A stretch of 64,000 bases of DNA. Origin: Candidatus Cryosericum septentrionale (GTDB lineage: Bacteria > Caldisericota > Caldisericia > Cryosericales > Cryosericaceae). The notes beneath the pieces are model-generated. The model was not told where the DNA came from and ran no database searches. It worked only from the letters and a program-made list of their open reading frames with translations. How positions within the stretch are numbered: position 1 is the stretch's first letter; the number at the start of each line of letters is the position of its first letter. The translations under genes and the position numbers were made by a program. Location: NCBI RefSeq assembly GCF_003570995.1, contig NZ_QXIY01000015.1, positions 17,863-81,862 of the forward strand, in the 5' to 3' direction. Shown here piece after piece: positions 36,657-44,732 of the stretch.

Positions 36657-37742
36657 ATGAAGATACTTCCAGAGCTGGCAATTTCGTTGGACGCTCTCGC
36701 AGACAATGCGAGGAGGCTGAAAGAATGCTGCGACGCTGCCGGCATCGAGGTCGTCCCGGTGCTCAAGAGTTTGCGCTCGACTCCCGAGGTGGTCCGCGCT
36801 TGCGCCCGAGGCGGACTGGTGCATGTGGCAGATTCGCGTGTGGAGAACCTTACACGGCTCAAGGCAGACAACCCCGATGCCTCACGGTGCATGCTGATCC
36901 GGTCTCCGATGATTGGCCAGGTGGAAGCGGCAGTCAAAGCCTGTGACTGCATTCTCGTCAGCGAGCGGCATATCCTGGTATGCGTTTCGGACGCCGCTCG
37001 GGCTGCTCACCGCACCATCAACGTTGTTCCCATGATCGACGTCGGTGACCGGCGCGAAGGGATGTCCCCCGACCAGCTGGTTGCCTTTGCGCGGTATGCG
37101 ATGATGTTGCCGGGCCTTCATGTGGCTGGCGTGGCTACCAACGTGGGGTGCTTTGCCCGCGTTCAGGCGACGCCGCGCAATCATCAACTGCTGGTGCGCT
37201 CTGCGCAGGCGCTGCGTGACCAGCTGGGACTGGCGTGCGAGACTGTCTCGACAGGGGGTTCGCTGACGCTGGCGCTCGTCGAACACGGTGCCATGCCCGC
37301 CGGCATCACCCAGGTCCGCATCGGTGAGGCTCTGGTGCTGGGGACGAGCACGGCCGACGGCAGGTTTATCCCGTGGCTGCGTCAGGACACCGCCATTTTG
37401 CGGGCGGAAGTCATCGAGCTGCAGGACAAGCAGGCTGAACCCGAGGGACTGGTCCGGTCGGATATCGCAGGCCCCAGCCCACGGTTGCGCGTCAGTTCGA
37501 AAGGGCTGCGACGCCGAGCGGTGGTTGCGCTGGGCAGGATGGACACTGATATCGATGGACTGACGCCGGTCATGGACGGTGCAGTGGTGCTGGGAGGGTC
37601 CAGCGATCACCTGATTGTCGACATCACAGACGGGGAGAGTGACGTCGCCACCGGCGATGTCCTGGAGTTCCAGCTCTCCTATGCTGCACTGGCACGCGCT
37701 GCGGCAAGTCCATATGTGCATACCGTCTACACCGGTGCATGA
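36657..37742 (+). CDS. PLP-dependent racemase, ornithine-racemase-like (copy 2)
   Basis: This 361-residue paralogue of the preceding gene has the PLP-lysine motif VVPVLKSL (~residue 35), VADSRVENL, PMIDVGDRREGM (~residue 127), STGGSLTLAL and a C-terminal VVLGGSSDHLIVDI. The two copies align end to end but differ around the PLP lysine (VTKG versus VLKS), the classical position distinguishing ornithine racemase (VxKS) from divergent relatives. ATG 36657 lies 14 bases after the previous stop. The final TGA is close to the next gene's start. Probable substrates are ornithine, lysine or alanine; none can be assigned with certainty. Confidence 0.8.
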   Translation: MKILPELAISLDALADNARRLKECCDAAGIEVVPVLKSLRSTPEVVRACARGGLVHVADSRVENLTRLKADNPDASRCMLIRSPMIGQVEAAVKACDCILVSERHILVCVSDAARAAHRTINVVPMIDVGDRREGMSPDQLVAFARYAMMLPGLHVAGVATNVGCFARVQATPRNHQLLVRSAQALRDQLGLACETVSTGGSLTLALVEHGAMPAGITQVRIGEALVLGTSTADGRFIPWLRQDTAILRAEVIELQDKQAEPEGLVRSDIAGPSPRLRVSSKGLRRRAVVALGRMDTDIDGLTPVMDGAVVLGGSSDHLIVDITDGESDVATGDVLEFQLSYAALARAAASPYVHTVYTGA

Positions 37743-37765
37743 GACACAGTCGAGAGGGGGACGGG

Positions 37766-39343
37766 ATGAAGGAATGGAGCTGGAAAACGATGGTGGAGCT
37801 GCCGGCCGACCAGGCACGGCAGGAGCCGGATGCTTCCTGTGTTCCTGGGAGCTGCCCGTGTTCGTGCCTTCGGAGCATGGTGCGCGTGGTGGACGCAGTC
37901 TCGACTGAGCAGGCCGTGCTGGAAGCCCAGGCGGCTCTCGGCGACGTGACCGGCAAGATGCTCCTCTCCGTCTACCGCAAGGTAGTGGCCGAGGACCTGC
38001 TGGACCTTGTTGCGACAGGACATAATCCCGGTGAGACGCTTGCGCGCGTCAGAGTGCCGGTTGTGGAGGCCTCGATGCTGGGAGCCGTGCTGACGGATGG
38101 CGTGGTCCGCTGGGCGACGGCGGATGAGGGCGATGTTTCCGCGGTCGGCGTGGCAGCGCTCCGCGACCGGGGGCAGACCATTGGACTGGTGGTCGCCGAG
38201 TTTGCACGCGACGGTATGGGTGTCGGCAAGCCGTCTGCGGTTTGTCTGCGCTGCGTGGCCTCCGTCATGAGTGTGGTTATCCTCAGAGCAATGGTCGACG
38301 AAGTGCAGGGGAACCTGCTGACGTTGGCCCGTTATCGCAGTGTGGCGGAGCTGTCCGTGCAGGTGACCCACGACTTTAACAACATGATGCAGGGGGTGCT
38401 TGGCAACGCGGCGCTGGCCAAGATGGACGTACCCGAAGATAGTCCCGTCGCGGTGTCGATGGCTGCTATCGAGGAGTCCGCCACGCGGGCCTCAGTTCTG
38501 GCACGCAAGCTCCTGAACTTCGCGCGCGACACCGCAAAAGGTGGGGCGACGTGCGACGCGGTCAAGGCGGCCTCGGATGCGCTCGACTTGGCAGGGACGC
38601 TGTATCTCAAGGGAGTCACAGTCACAAAGGAATTGCCCGGACATGCCGTTCCCGTGCGGATGACCGAGAACGATCTGCAGAACGACCTGGTTCTGCTCAT
38701 CAAATCCGGTGTCCTTCGGCTCAGGCCGGTCACGGGCGCCCAGTTGACCATTGCCGGTGATCCGACGAGCGAACGTGCAGAGATTCGACTGGAGCTCCAC
38801 GGTGTTACCCAGGCGATCAGTAGTGAGGATGGCACGGAGGCAGAACTGCTGGCGTCGGCGGCGCAGGCGGTGGCAACCAGGAGTGGAGCGTCGCTTGACG
38901 TCACGTCCGCCCCCGGAGTCATCAGCATAGTTCTGACGGTGGCAAGAGAGGTAGCACAACAGGCTTCGTCCGGCTCTGGCGCCACGACGCCGGCTCAGGG
39001 GATGGACCTCAGGGGGACGCGGGTGCTGGTCGTCGGCAAGCCGTCACCGATGGTCATGCTGCTCGGCGCGACAGGATGTACAGCGCAAGCGGCGTTGACC
39101 TGGGAAGACGCTGCGCAGGACGTGGCGCGCTTCGCTCCAAGCGTAGTACTGGCCGTCATCGGCGACAGCTCCGACCTGGATGCGGCGGTGGAAGGCCGCG
39201 GGCGTCTGGGTCTGCCAGTCATTGTCATCTGTCCACAGGGTATCGGCTATCCTGCCGACAAGGCATCGTCCATCGACGGCGTTTTGGGACAGCCCCTCGA
39301 CCTCGACGATCTGCGTCGTATGCTCACTCGCGTCTTTCGCTGA
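37766..39343 (+). CDS. Histidine-kinase-like sensor with degenerate ATPase and receiver-like end
   Basis: This 525-residue protein has a Cys-rich N-terminus (SCVPGSCPCSC, ~28-38) and a GAF-like segment to ~residue 180. A HisKA helix carries a clear H-box, VTHDFNNMMQGVLGN, with His202. The following region where HATPase_c should be lacks recognisable N, G1 and G2 boxes. The last ~115 residues (RGTRVLVVGKPSPMVMLLGATG) resemble a receiver fold without the phospho-acceptor Asp. It is the last gene of the ligase-racemase operon and has no separate response-regulator neighbour. ATG 37766 follows AGGGGG; an in-frame ATG at 37739 overlaps the previous stop. Confidence 0.65.
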   Translation: MKEWSWKTMVELPADQARQEPDASCVPGSCPCSCLRSMVRVVDAVSTEQAVLEAQAALGDVTGKMLLSVYRKVVAEDLLDLVATGHNPGETLARVRVPVVEASMLGAVLTDGVVRWATADEGDVSAVGVAALRDRGQTIGLVVAEFARDGMGVGKPSAVCLRCVASVMSVVILRAMVDEVQGNLLTLARYRSVAELSVQVTHDFNNMMQGVLGNAALAKMDVPEDSPVAVSMAAIEESATRASVLARKLLNFARDTAKGGATCDAVKAASDALDLAGTLYLKGVTVTKELPGHAVPVRMTENDLQNDLVLLIKSGVLRLRPVTGAQLTIAGDPTSERAEIRLELHGVTQAISSEDGTEAELLASAAQAVATRSGASLDVTSAPGVISIVLTVAREVAQQASSGSGATTPAQGMDLRGTRVLVVGKPSPMVMLLGATGCTAQAALTWEDAAQDVARFAPSVVLAVIGDSSDLDAAVEGRGRLGLPVIVICPQGIGYPADKASSIDGVLGQPLDLDDLRRMLTRVFR

Positions 39344-39391
39344 TCAATTGTGAATTCCTTTGGTGTCAGGCACAATGGGATTCACAATTGA
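39344..39391. terminator. Dyad between convergent genes
   Basis: TCAATTGTGAATTCC and GGATTCACAATTGA form an imperfect 14-bp stem spanning the space between the kinase-like gene (plus) and the CYTH gene (minus); T runs are short, so the strength is uncertain. Confidence 0.5.
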
Positions 39392-39405
39392 TGACAGAAT
39401 GTCCG

Positions 39406-40047
39406 TCAGATGAGTTCGAGTGCCTTGAGCCCGTCCTGGTACTTGGATGAGGCGCGGCGGGGGACGACGGCGAAGAACGTCTCGAACGCGCGCATCAGGT
39501 CCTGAAGACCCTCGACCGAACCGGCTTTCTGTTCGATCTCCAGTTCGGTTGCGTCTGCCTTGTGACCGGGCTTGCGGGGGGAGCTGAAGACGACTGTGTC
39601 ACACGCGATCTCGTAAGCGCGCTCGCCCCCATGGAGGACGTAGTGCAGGGAGCGCTTATCCATCGATCGCAGGGAAGCAGACAGGGTCACGTCCTTCAGC
39701 AGTTCCACTGACGAGGGCATCAGGCGCAGGATGTCCTCTGCGCTTGGCAGCGATTTCTCCGAAAACCCCGGGGCGTCGACCTCGTCCTCGGGACGTTCCT
39801 GCACCAGCCCATCCGGTGCGGCGGACGGACCCTTGAGAGAGAGAAAAACCCTGCCCTGCATGATGCGCAGGCGCAGGGCGTGGTGGCTGTAGAACAGGGC
39901 CAGTTCGGGAGTGTCGAGGTAGATGGTCAGGATGTCGACGGTTCCGGCGTGCTCGAGCGCGAAGTTTCCAATGTGGTCCATGGCGTTCAGGCGGCGAAAC
40001 AACGCCTGGTCCAGGACCTGATACTTGACTTCGCGCTCTATGCTCAC
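39406..40047 (-). CDS. CYTH-domain (triphosphate tunnel) protein
   Basis: This 213-residue protein starts with the CYTH signature EREVKY (ExExK, residues 4-9) and continues with alternating basic and acidic tunnel strands: LRLRIMQGRVFLSLKG, YEIACDTVVFSS and ATELEIEQKAGS. Members hydrolyse or bind triphosphates (thiamine triphosphate, inorganic triphosphate, ATP). The presence of both ExExK and the ELEIE strand suggests an active enzyme, perhaps a tripolyphosphatase. One base separates it from the upstream dipeptidase stop, so the two are co-transcribed. Confidence 0.85.
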   Translation of the reverse strand: MSIEREVKYQVLDQALFRRLNAMDHIGNFALEHAGTVDILTIYLDTPELALFYSHHALRLRIMQGRVFLSLKGPSAAPDGLVQERPEDEVDAPGFSEKSLPSAEDILRLMPSSVELLKDVTLSASLRSMDKRSLHYVLHGGERAYEIACDTVVFSSPRKPGHKADATELEIEQKAGSVEGLQDLMRAFETFFAVVPRRASSKYQDGLKALELI

Positions 40048-40048
40048 C

Positions 40049-41452
40049 TTATCCCTTCAGAAGCTCTGCCATGGCGTACGCATAGATGCGCGTCGCCTTG
40101 AGCAGGGAGTCGACATCAATAAACTCGTCCGGAGCGTGTTCAGTCATCGGCTGACCGGGGAACAGTGGCCCAAAGGCCACTGCGCCAGGGATGAGCCGCG
40201 CGTATGTGCCACCACCGATGGCAAAGCACTTTGCTTCCGTTCCCGTGTACTCTGTGTACGCTTTCTGGAGTGTCTGGATCAGTGGCGTGCCGGGGTCGAC
40301 GTAATGTGGCGTGCTGTCAGACATAACCGTGAATTCGATCTTGGTCCCTAGCAACTTCTCGACGAACTGGTCGGTGACCTGTTTGCTTGTGACCTTGATG
40401 GGATACCGAATATTGATGACCGCGGTGCTGTCATCGTGGTCAATATGCAGGGTGCCCAGGTTGAGCGTGAGGACACCCGAGACTTCATCCGCAAAGTCGA
40501 CGCCCACACGATGTCCGGTCCACTCGGTACCGACCTCGCGTGCAAGGAACTGCAGGGACTCGTCGTCCTCAAGACAGTGCACGGCGTCCAGCACCTGCAG
40601 CAGCTTGCCGATGGCGTTGCGGCCCTTCTCGGGAGTAGACGCATGAGCAGGCATGCCTTCCACGTTGAGCTTCAGCTCGCCGTTTGCAAGCGTCGTTGAC
40701 ACTGAGAACTCGTCCTTGGGCAGGCGCTCGATCAACCCTTGCAGGCGCTGCATCTTGTCATGATCGGTGATCAGGACCGCCTCGGCGTGCTGCGGTACGA
40801 CGTTGGAACGCGTGCCGCCCTCGGCGTGACGCAGGATGCCTCCGTGCATGCCGTGACCGACCAGCTGCAGGTTGAGGATACCCTTCTCGCCGTTGACGAT
40901 AGGGAACTCACCATCCGGGCTGAATCCGGCCTCGGGGATGCCGTACTTCTTGAAGTAGTAGTCAAAGTCGACCATTCCGGACTCTTCGTCGGTGCCAAAC
41001 AGCAGCATGATAGCGTTCCTGGGCTCGATGTGCTGCGCTTGCAGCGCCGCACGGGCGGCAGCCAGCGCAAAGATGGAGGCAATGGCGGGTCCTTTGTCGT
41101 CGGTAGAGCCACGGCCATACAGCCGGCCGTCCTTGATGGTCCCGGCAAAAGGGGGAACACTCCAGCCTGTTCCTTCCGGCACGACGTCGACATGGGTCAG
41201 GACGGCATATTGTGTCCCGTCGCCGCCCCAGCGGACGCGACCGACGTAGTTCTTCATGTTTTCGGCTGTGAACCGTCGTCCTTCGGCGGTCCTGAGCATG
41301 AACTCGAGGGCACGGCCGACCTCTTTGCCAAACGGTGCATGCGAGTTGGCCGTCGCTGGGTCTTTGACCGATGGGATAGCTATGGCGCCGGACAGCGCCA
41401 CCATCATCTCGTTCTCGTGTTCGTTGAGATAGTTGTCGATAGCTTTCTTCAT
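40049..41452 (-). CDS. M20-family dipeptidase (PepV-like)
   Basis: This 467-residue cytoplasmic metallopeptidase has zinc-ligand motifs LTHVDVVPEG (~residue 85), YGRGSTDDKGP (bridging Asp, ~residue 113) and FGTDEESGM (general-base Glu and ligand, ~residue 148). Its lid domain is large, as in PepV/Xaa-His dipeptidases. It would cleave imported dipeptides, supplying amino acids to the catabolic genes elsewhere in the window. The C-terminal ligand is the His in TEHAPDEFIDV. It starts at ATG 41452, 12 bases past the ChrA-like gene's stop, and probably belongs to one minus-strand operon from the chromate transporters to the CYTH gene. Confidence 0.92.
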   Translation of the reverse strand: MKKAIDNYLNEHENEMMVALSGAIAIPSVKDPATANSHAPFGKEVGRALEFMLRTAEGRRFTAENMKNYVGRVRWGGDGTQYAVLTHVDVVPEGTGWSVPPFAGTIKDGRLYGRGSTDDKGPAIASIFALAAARAALQAQHIEPRNAIMLLFGTDEESGMVDFDYYFKKYGIPEAGFSPDGEFPIVNGEKGILNLQLVGHGMHGGILRHAEGGTRSNVVPQHAEAVLITDHDKMQRLQGLIERLPKDEFSVSTTLANGELKLNVEGMPAHASTPEKGRNAIGKLLQVLDAVHCLEDDESLQFLAREVGTEWTGHRVGVDFADEVSGVLTLNLGTLHIDHDDSTAVINIRYPIKVTSKQVTDQFVEKLLGTKIEFTVMSDSTPHYVDPGTPLIQTLQKAYTEYTGTEAKCFAIGGGTYARLIPGAVAFGPLFPGQPMTEHAPDEFIDVDSLLKATRIYAYAMAELLKG

Positions 41453-41464
41453 TTAGTTCCCCCT

Positions 41465-41995
41465 TTATCTGAACATCAGGAGCCCGAGTCCGCCGGCTGC
41501 AAGCAACACCAGGAACAGATTGAGCTTCTTTCCATACTTCAGTATAAGCAAAAGGATGCCGAGTGATGCGACGTATCCCCACCACGCGGGGATTCCGCCC
41601 CTGGCGATGGAGTAGACCGCATAGATGAGCAGGGCCAGCACGACCGGTTGCAGGCCGTCGAGAAACGCAGAGACCCAGCGGTTTGTGCGGAACGTGTGTG
41701 CGACAGTCGCGATGATGAGGATGATGATGAACGAGGGCAGGATGACACCCAGCGACGTGACCAGCGCGCCGGTGAGACCGCGCAGCTTGTACCCCACAAA
41801 GGTCGCCATGTTGATGGCGACGGGGCCGGGAGTGATTTCGCTGATGGCCACGAAGTCCAGGAACTCCTTCATGGGAATCCAGGCCAGATTGATGACCAGA
41901 TCTTTCTGCAGCAGCGGGATCATGGCCTGTCCGCCGCCGAACGTGAACATCCCTATCTTGAAGAAAACGCCGAACAAGGCGAGGAAGCTGATCAT
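41465..41995 (-). CDS. Chromate-transporter-family protein (half-size subunit 2)
   Basis: This 176-residue membrane protein has one ChrA half: FKIGMFTFGGGQAMIPLL near residues 12-29 and the TPGPVAINMATFVGY motif near residues 54-68, followed by about four helices. It is encoded directly behind another half-size ChrA; the stop and start overlap (ATGA at 41992-41995), so a heterodimer replacing the fused bacterial ChrA is expected. Chromate or another oxyanion is the nominal substrate. A longer frame to 42247 overlaps the partner gene without membrane-protein features. Confidence 0.88.
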   Translation of the reverse strand: MISFLALFGVFFKIGMFTFGGGQAMIPLLQKDLVINLAWIPMKEFLDFVAISEITPGPVAINMATFVGYKLRGLTGALVTSLGVILPSFIIILIIATVAHTFRTNRWVSAFLDGLQPVVLALLIYAVYSIARGGIPAWWGYVASLGILLLILKYGKKLNLFLVLLAAGGLGLLMFR

Positions 41996-42609
41996 GACGG
42001 CCTCTTTGTGGCGGCCGGCGTTGCCCCATGCGGTTTGAACGCTTCGATGGCGAGGCCGACCAGGCCGCCGCCAAGAATGAGCCAGATGGGGCTGACCTGG
42101 CGGACGAAGAACAGGATGCCGAGCGATGCCGCGCAGGCGACAGCGGAGACAATGGTCCATTTCTGCCGTTTGCCCATGTCGAGGACGATGGTCGCTATCT
42201 GTGCGACGACGCCTACGATGACGCCGGCGAAGAAGCGTTGGACCCACACGTTGTCTTTGAAGCCGGGGAAGAAGACGGCAATGACGATGATGACAGCCAC
42301 GGCTGGGATACTGACGCCGAGTGTGGCAAGGACGGACCCCAGGACACCGCCTTGCGTGTAGCCGACGAATGTCGCCATGTTGACGGCGATCGGGCCGGGC
42401 GTGACCTGGCTGATGGCCAACATGTCATAGAATTCCTCGTCTTTGAGCCAGTGATACTGTTCGGCGAGATAGCGCTTCATCATGAGGATCATGGCGTACC
42501 CGCCTCCGATGGTAAACGCCCCGATGATGAAGAAGATCCAGAACAGCAGAAGCTGTTTTCTGACTGACGCATGACCGGCTGTGTAGATGATGAGTTTCTT
42601 CCGTTCCAT
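41992..42609 (-). CDS. Chromate-transporter-family protein (half-size subunit 1)
   Basis: This 205-residue membrane protein has a hydrophilic 20-residue start, then FFIIGAFTIGGGYAMI and SQVTPGPIAVNMATFVGY, the ChrA signatures. The last ~18 residues are polar. It is the first gene of the operon, with GGAGG upstream at 42611-42615. With the next gene it makes the two halves of a CHR transporter. Confidence 0.88.
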   Translation of the reverse strand: MERKKLIIYTAGHASVRKQLLLFWIFFIIGAFTIGGGYAMILMMKRYLAEQYHWLKDEEFYDMLAISQVTPGPIAVNMATFVGYTQGGVLGSVLATLGVSIPAVAVIIVIAVFFPGFKDNVWVQRFFAGVIVGVVAQIATIVLDMGKRQKWTIVSAVACAASLGILFFVRQVSPIWLILGGGLVGLAIEAFKPHGATPAATKRPS

Positions 42610-42686
42610 TCATTCCTCCGGAGTCACGAAAGGGGCAGCACACGACTGCCCCCAGATTTCTATGTCGTGGGGGCCTGTTCCTGCAA

Positions 42687-43661
42687 CTACGCGTTCAGAA
42701 GGGCGATGCAGCAGACGTCGCGGATGTCCTCGGGCGAGCAGCCGCGGGAAAGGTCGTTGGCCGGCTTGGCCAGGCCCTGCGAGATGGGCCCGATCGCCTG
42801 GGCGCCCGCCAGCCGCTGGACCAGCTTGTATCCGATGTTGCTGGCATTGAGCTCGGGGAAGATGAAGACGTTGGCCTTTCCCGCGACCGGGCTTCCCGGT
42901 GCCTTGCGCGCACCGACGGACGGCACATATGCGGCGTCGAACTGTAGTTCGCCGTCGAGCAGGAGCTCGGGCGCCTTCTGGTGTGCCAGTGCAGTCGCCT
43001 CACGGACCTTGGTAACCATATCGTGCTCGGTGGAGCCCTTGGTGCTGAAGGATAGCATCGCGACAGCGGGCTCGATGCCGGTCAGCGTCTTGTACGTCTT
43101 TGCAGTAGCGATCGCGATGTCCGCCAGCTGGTCGACAGTGGGGTCTGGGATGACGGCGCAATCGCCAAAGCCCAGCAACTTGCCGTCGGGCATGACCATG
43201 AGGAACATCGAGCTGACCGTCTTGTTGCCTGGGGCGGTACCGATGATCTGCAGCGCCGGCCGCAGCATGTCGCCGGTGTTGTGTACAGCGCCCGTCACCA
43301 GCGCATGCGCCATCCCGGTCTCCAGCATGCAGGTGGCGAAGTAGATCGGGTCAACCGACAGTTCAGCCGCTTTCTCGGACGTCATGCCCTTGGCCTTGCG
43401 CTTCTCATAGATGAGGGAGGCAAACTCGGCTGCCTTGGGTGACGTCTTCGGATCCACGATCTGCACCCCGGTCAGGTCGACGCCTAGGCGGGTCGCGTTG
43501 GTACGGATGGATGTCTCGTCCTCGACTAGGATGACGTCGGCCAGTCCGCCGTCGACCAGCATCCGTGCCGCTTTCAGGGTGAGGTCTTCATTGCCCTCGG
43601 GCAGAATAACGGTGCGGTGCAGGGCCTTCGCCTTGACCCGTATCTCTTCCAGTACATTCAT
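42687..43661 (-). CDS. pta: Phosphate acetyltransferase
   Basis: This 324-residue protein has the length of single-domain Pta. It has TVILPEGNEDLTLKAARML at the start and the family blocks ALVTGAVHNTGDMLRPALQ (~residue 139), DCAVIPDPTVDQLADIA and an ending PANDLSRGCSPEDI near residue 300. It converts acetyl-CoA and phosphate to acetyl phosphate, the step before ATP formation by acetate kinase in fermentation. The SRGCSPEDI ending favours acetyl over butyryl specificity. No ackA is in the window. GGGAGG lies just before ATG 43661. Confidence 0.93.
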   Translation of the reverse strand: MNVLEEIRVKAKALHRTVILPEGNEDLTLKAARMLVDGGLADVILVEDETSIRTNATRLGVDLTGVQIVDPKTSPKAAEFASLIYEKRKAKGMTSEKAAELSVDPIYFATCMLETGMAHALVTGAVHNTGDMLRPALQIIGTAPGNKTVSSMFLMVMPDGKLLGFGDCAVIPDPTVDQLADIAIATAKTYKTLTGIEPAVAMLSFSTKGSTEHDMVTKVREATALAHQKAPELLLDGELQFDAAYVPSVGARKAPGSPVAGKANVFIFPELNASNIGYKLVQRLAGAQAIGPISQGLAKPANDLSRGCSPEDIRDVCCIALLNA

Positions 43662-43789
43662 GTGTTCCTCCCGCAAAGGATGACTACGGCAAGCATTGTA
43701 CCACGCCAGCGCTGGGCGTCCAACAGGACTGTGAAACGTTCCATGTCCAGCGGGCTGCGCGGTCATATCAAGCCGCAGGGATGTCCCGC

Positions 43790-43835
43790 TATACCGTCCC
43801 TGTCAGCACCCGGATAAAGGCGAAGGTGCTGAACG
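43790..43835 (-). terminator. Hairpin downstream of the ECF S-component gene
   Basis: TCAGCACC/GGTGCTGA (8 bp), extended by ACCGT/ACGGT with a bulge, lies a few bases past the S-component stop. No clear T run follows on the minus strand; it may be a processing or weak termination site. Confidence 0.4.
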
Positions 43836-43842
43836 GTAGGAT

Positions 43843-44484
43843 TTAGTCAGAATCGTGCTTCATATTCTTCTGTATGGGTCGACAGACGGCGTACGCGGCG
43901 ACCCCGCCGATTATCGCTTCGGGAATGCCGCTCGTCAGGATGGTCAGGCCGATCAATCCGAGGAGCAGGTCGAACCCTTTTCCCAGCACCGTTGCATAGT
44001 TATGCCCGAAGAAGACGTAGATGCCTCCCAGGACCCCCAGGGTGTTCGTGAGACTGCCCAGCGCTCCGCTGAGGCCATAGACAACGCCGCTTTTCCAGTT
44101 CAGGTGGGTAAACAGCTTGAAACAGGCGCCCGCTACCACGCCGACGAGAATCCTCGGTACAAAGCAGATGACAAGGCTCCACACATTTCCTCGCGTAGTC
44201 CCGAGCGCGTAGAACGGAGTAAAGACAAACGCGACCAGAGGGTTCGGCGGGGTGAACGTCCAGACCAAAAAGCTGAACAAGCCGGCGAACGCTCCCATAC
44301 AAGCGCCCGCGCCGGTGCCGAGAAGGATGGCCGTGATGATGACGGGGACCATGCCGAGCGTCGCGACGATCGGTCCCACCGCCGGAAGGGAGCCGAGTGG
44401 TGTAAAGCAGACCAAAGCTTCAATAGCGAGAAACATGGCGAATTGGGTCAGAGTGACAGTTTTTCTTTTAAGCGGTGTTTTCAT
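43843..44484 (-). CDS. ECF-type vitamin transporter S component
   Basis: This 213-residue membrane protein has about six helices and S-component features: FLAIEALVCFTPLGSLP, LGMVPVIITAILLGTGAGACMG and FVPRILVGVVAGACFK. The length and the PVII/PRIL motifs resemble the pantothenate/folate-type S subunits, but substrate cannot be fixed. EcfA and EcfT are not nearby, so it would use a shared energising module. GGAGG at 44491-44495 is 6 bases before ATG 44484. A structured 110-base leader lies upstream of it. Confidence 0.82.
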   Translation of the reverse strand: MKTPLKRKTVTLTQFAMFLAIEALVCFTPLGSLPAVGPIVATLGMVPVIITAILLGTGAGACMGAFAGLFSFLVWTFTPPNPLVAFVFTPFYALGTTRGNVWSLVICFVPRILVGVVAGACFKLFTHLNWKSGVVYGLSGALGSLTNTLGVLGGIYVFFGHNYATVLGKGFDLLLGLIGLTILTSGIPEAIIGGVAAYAVCRPIQKNMKHDSD

Positions 44485-44681
44485 GCCAAACCTCCATGTA
44501 ACAGAGTGCGGCATCCTCGGCGCAACAGTCGCGGCCGCTTCCCGGCACGGAGAAGGCGGCGATGTCGTCATGCGAGACCGCCTTGCTGAGCGATCCGAAT
44601 TCTATTGTAGCAGGTTTTCTGCAGCAAGGCTTGGCCCAACGCACGCAGCTCCTGTACCCTTTCAGAATGTTGATGGTTGCG

Positions 44682-44711
44682 GCGTGACAACGCCATGACG
44701 GGCAATATACT
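44682..44711 (+). promoter_or_regulatory. Promoter of the DUF2325-domain gene
   Basis: GTGACA (44682-44687), an 18-base spacer and TATACT (44706-44711) lie 22 bases before ATG 44733. On the other strand, an extended -10 TGCTACAAT near 44600-44610 could drive the ECF S-component gene. Confidence 0.5.
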
Positions 44712-44732
44712 GTTTATGATGGGAGGTGAGCG

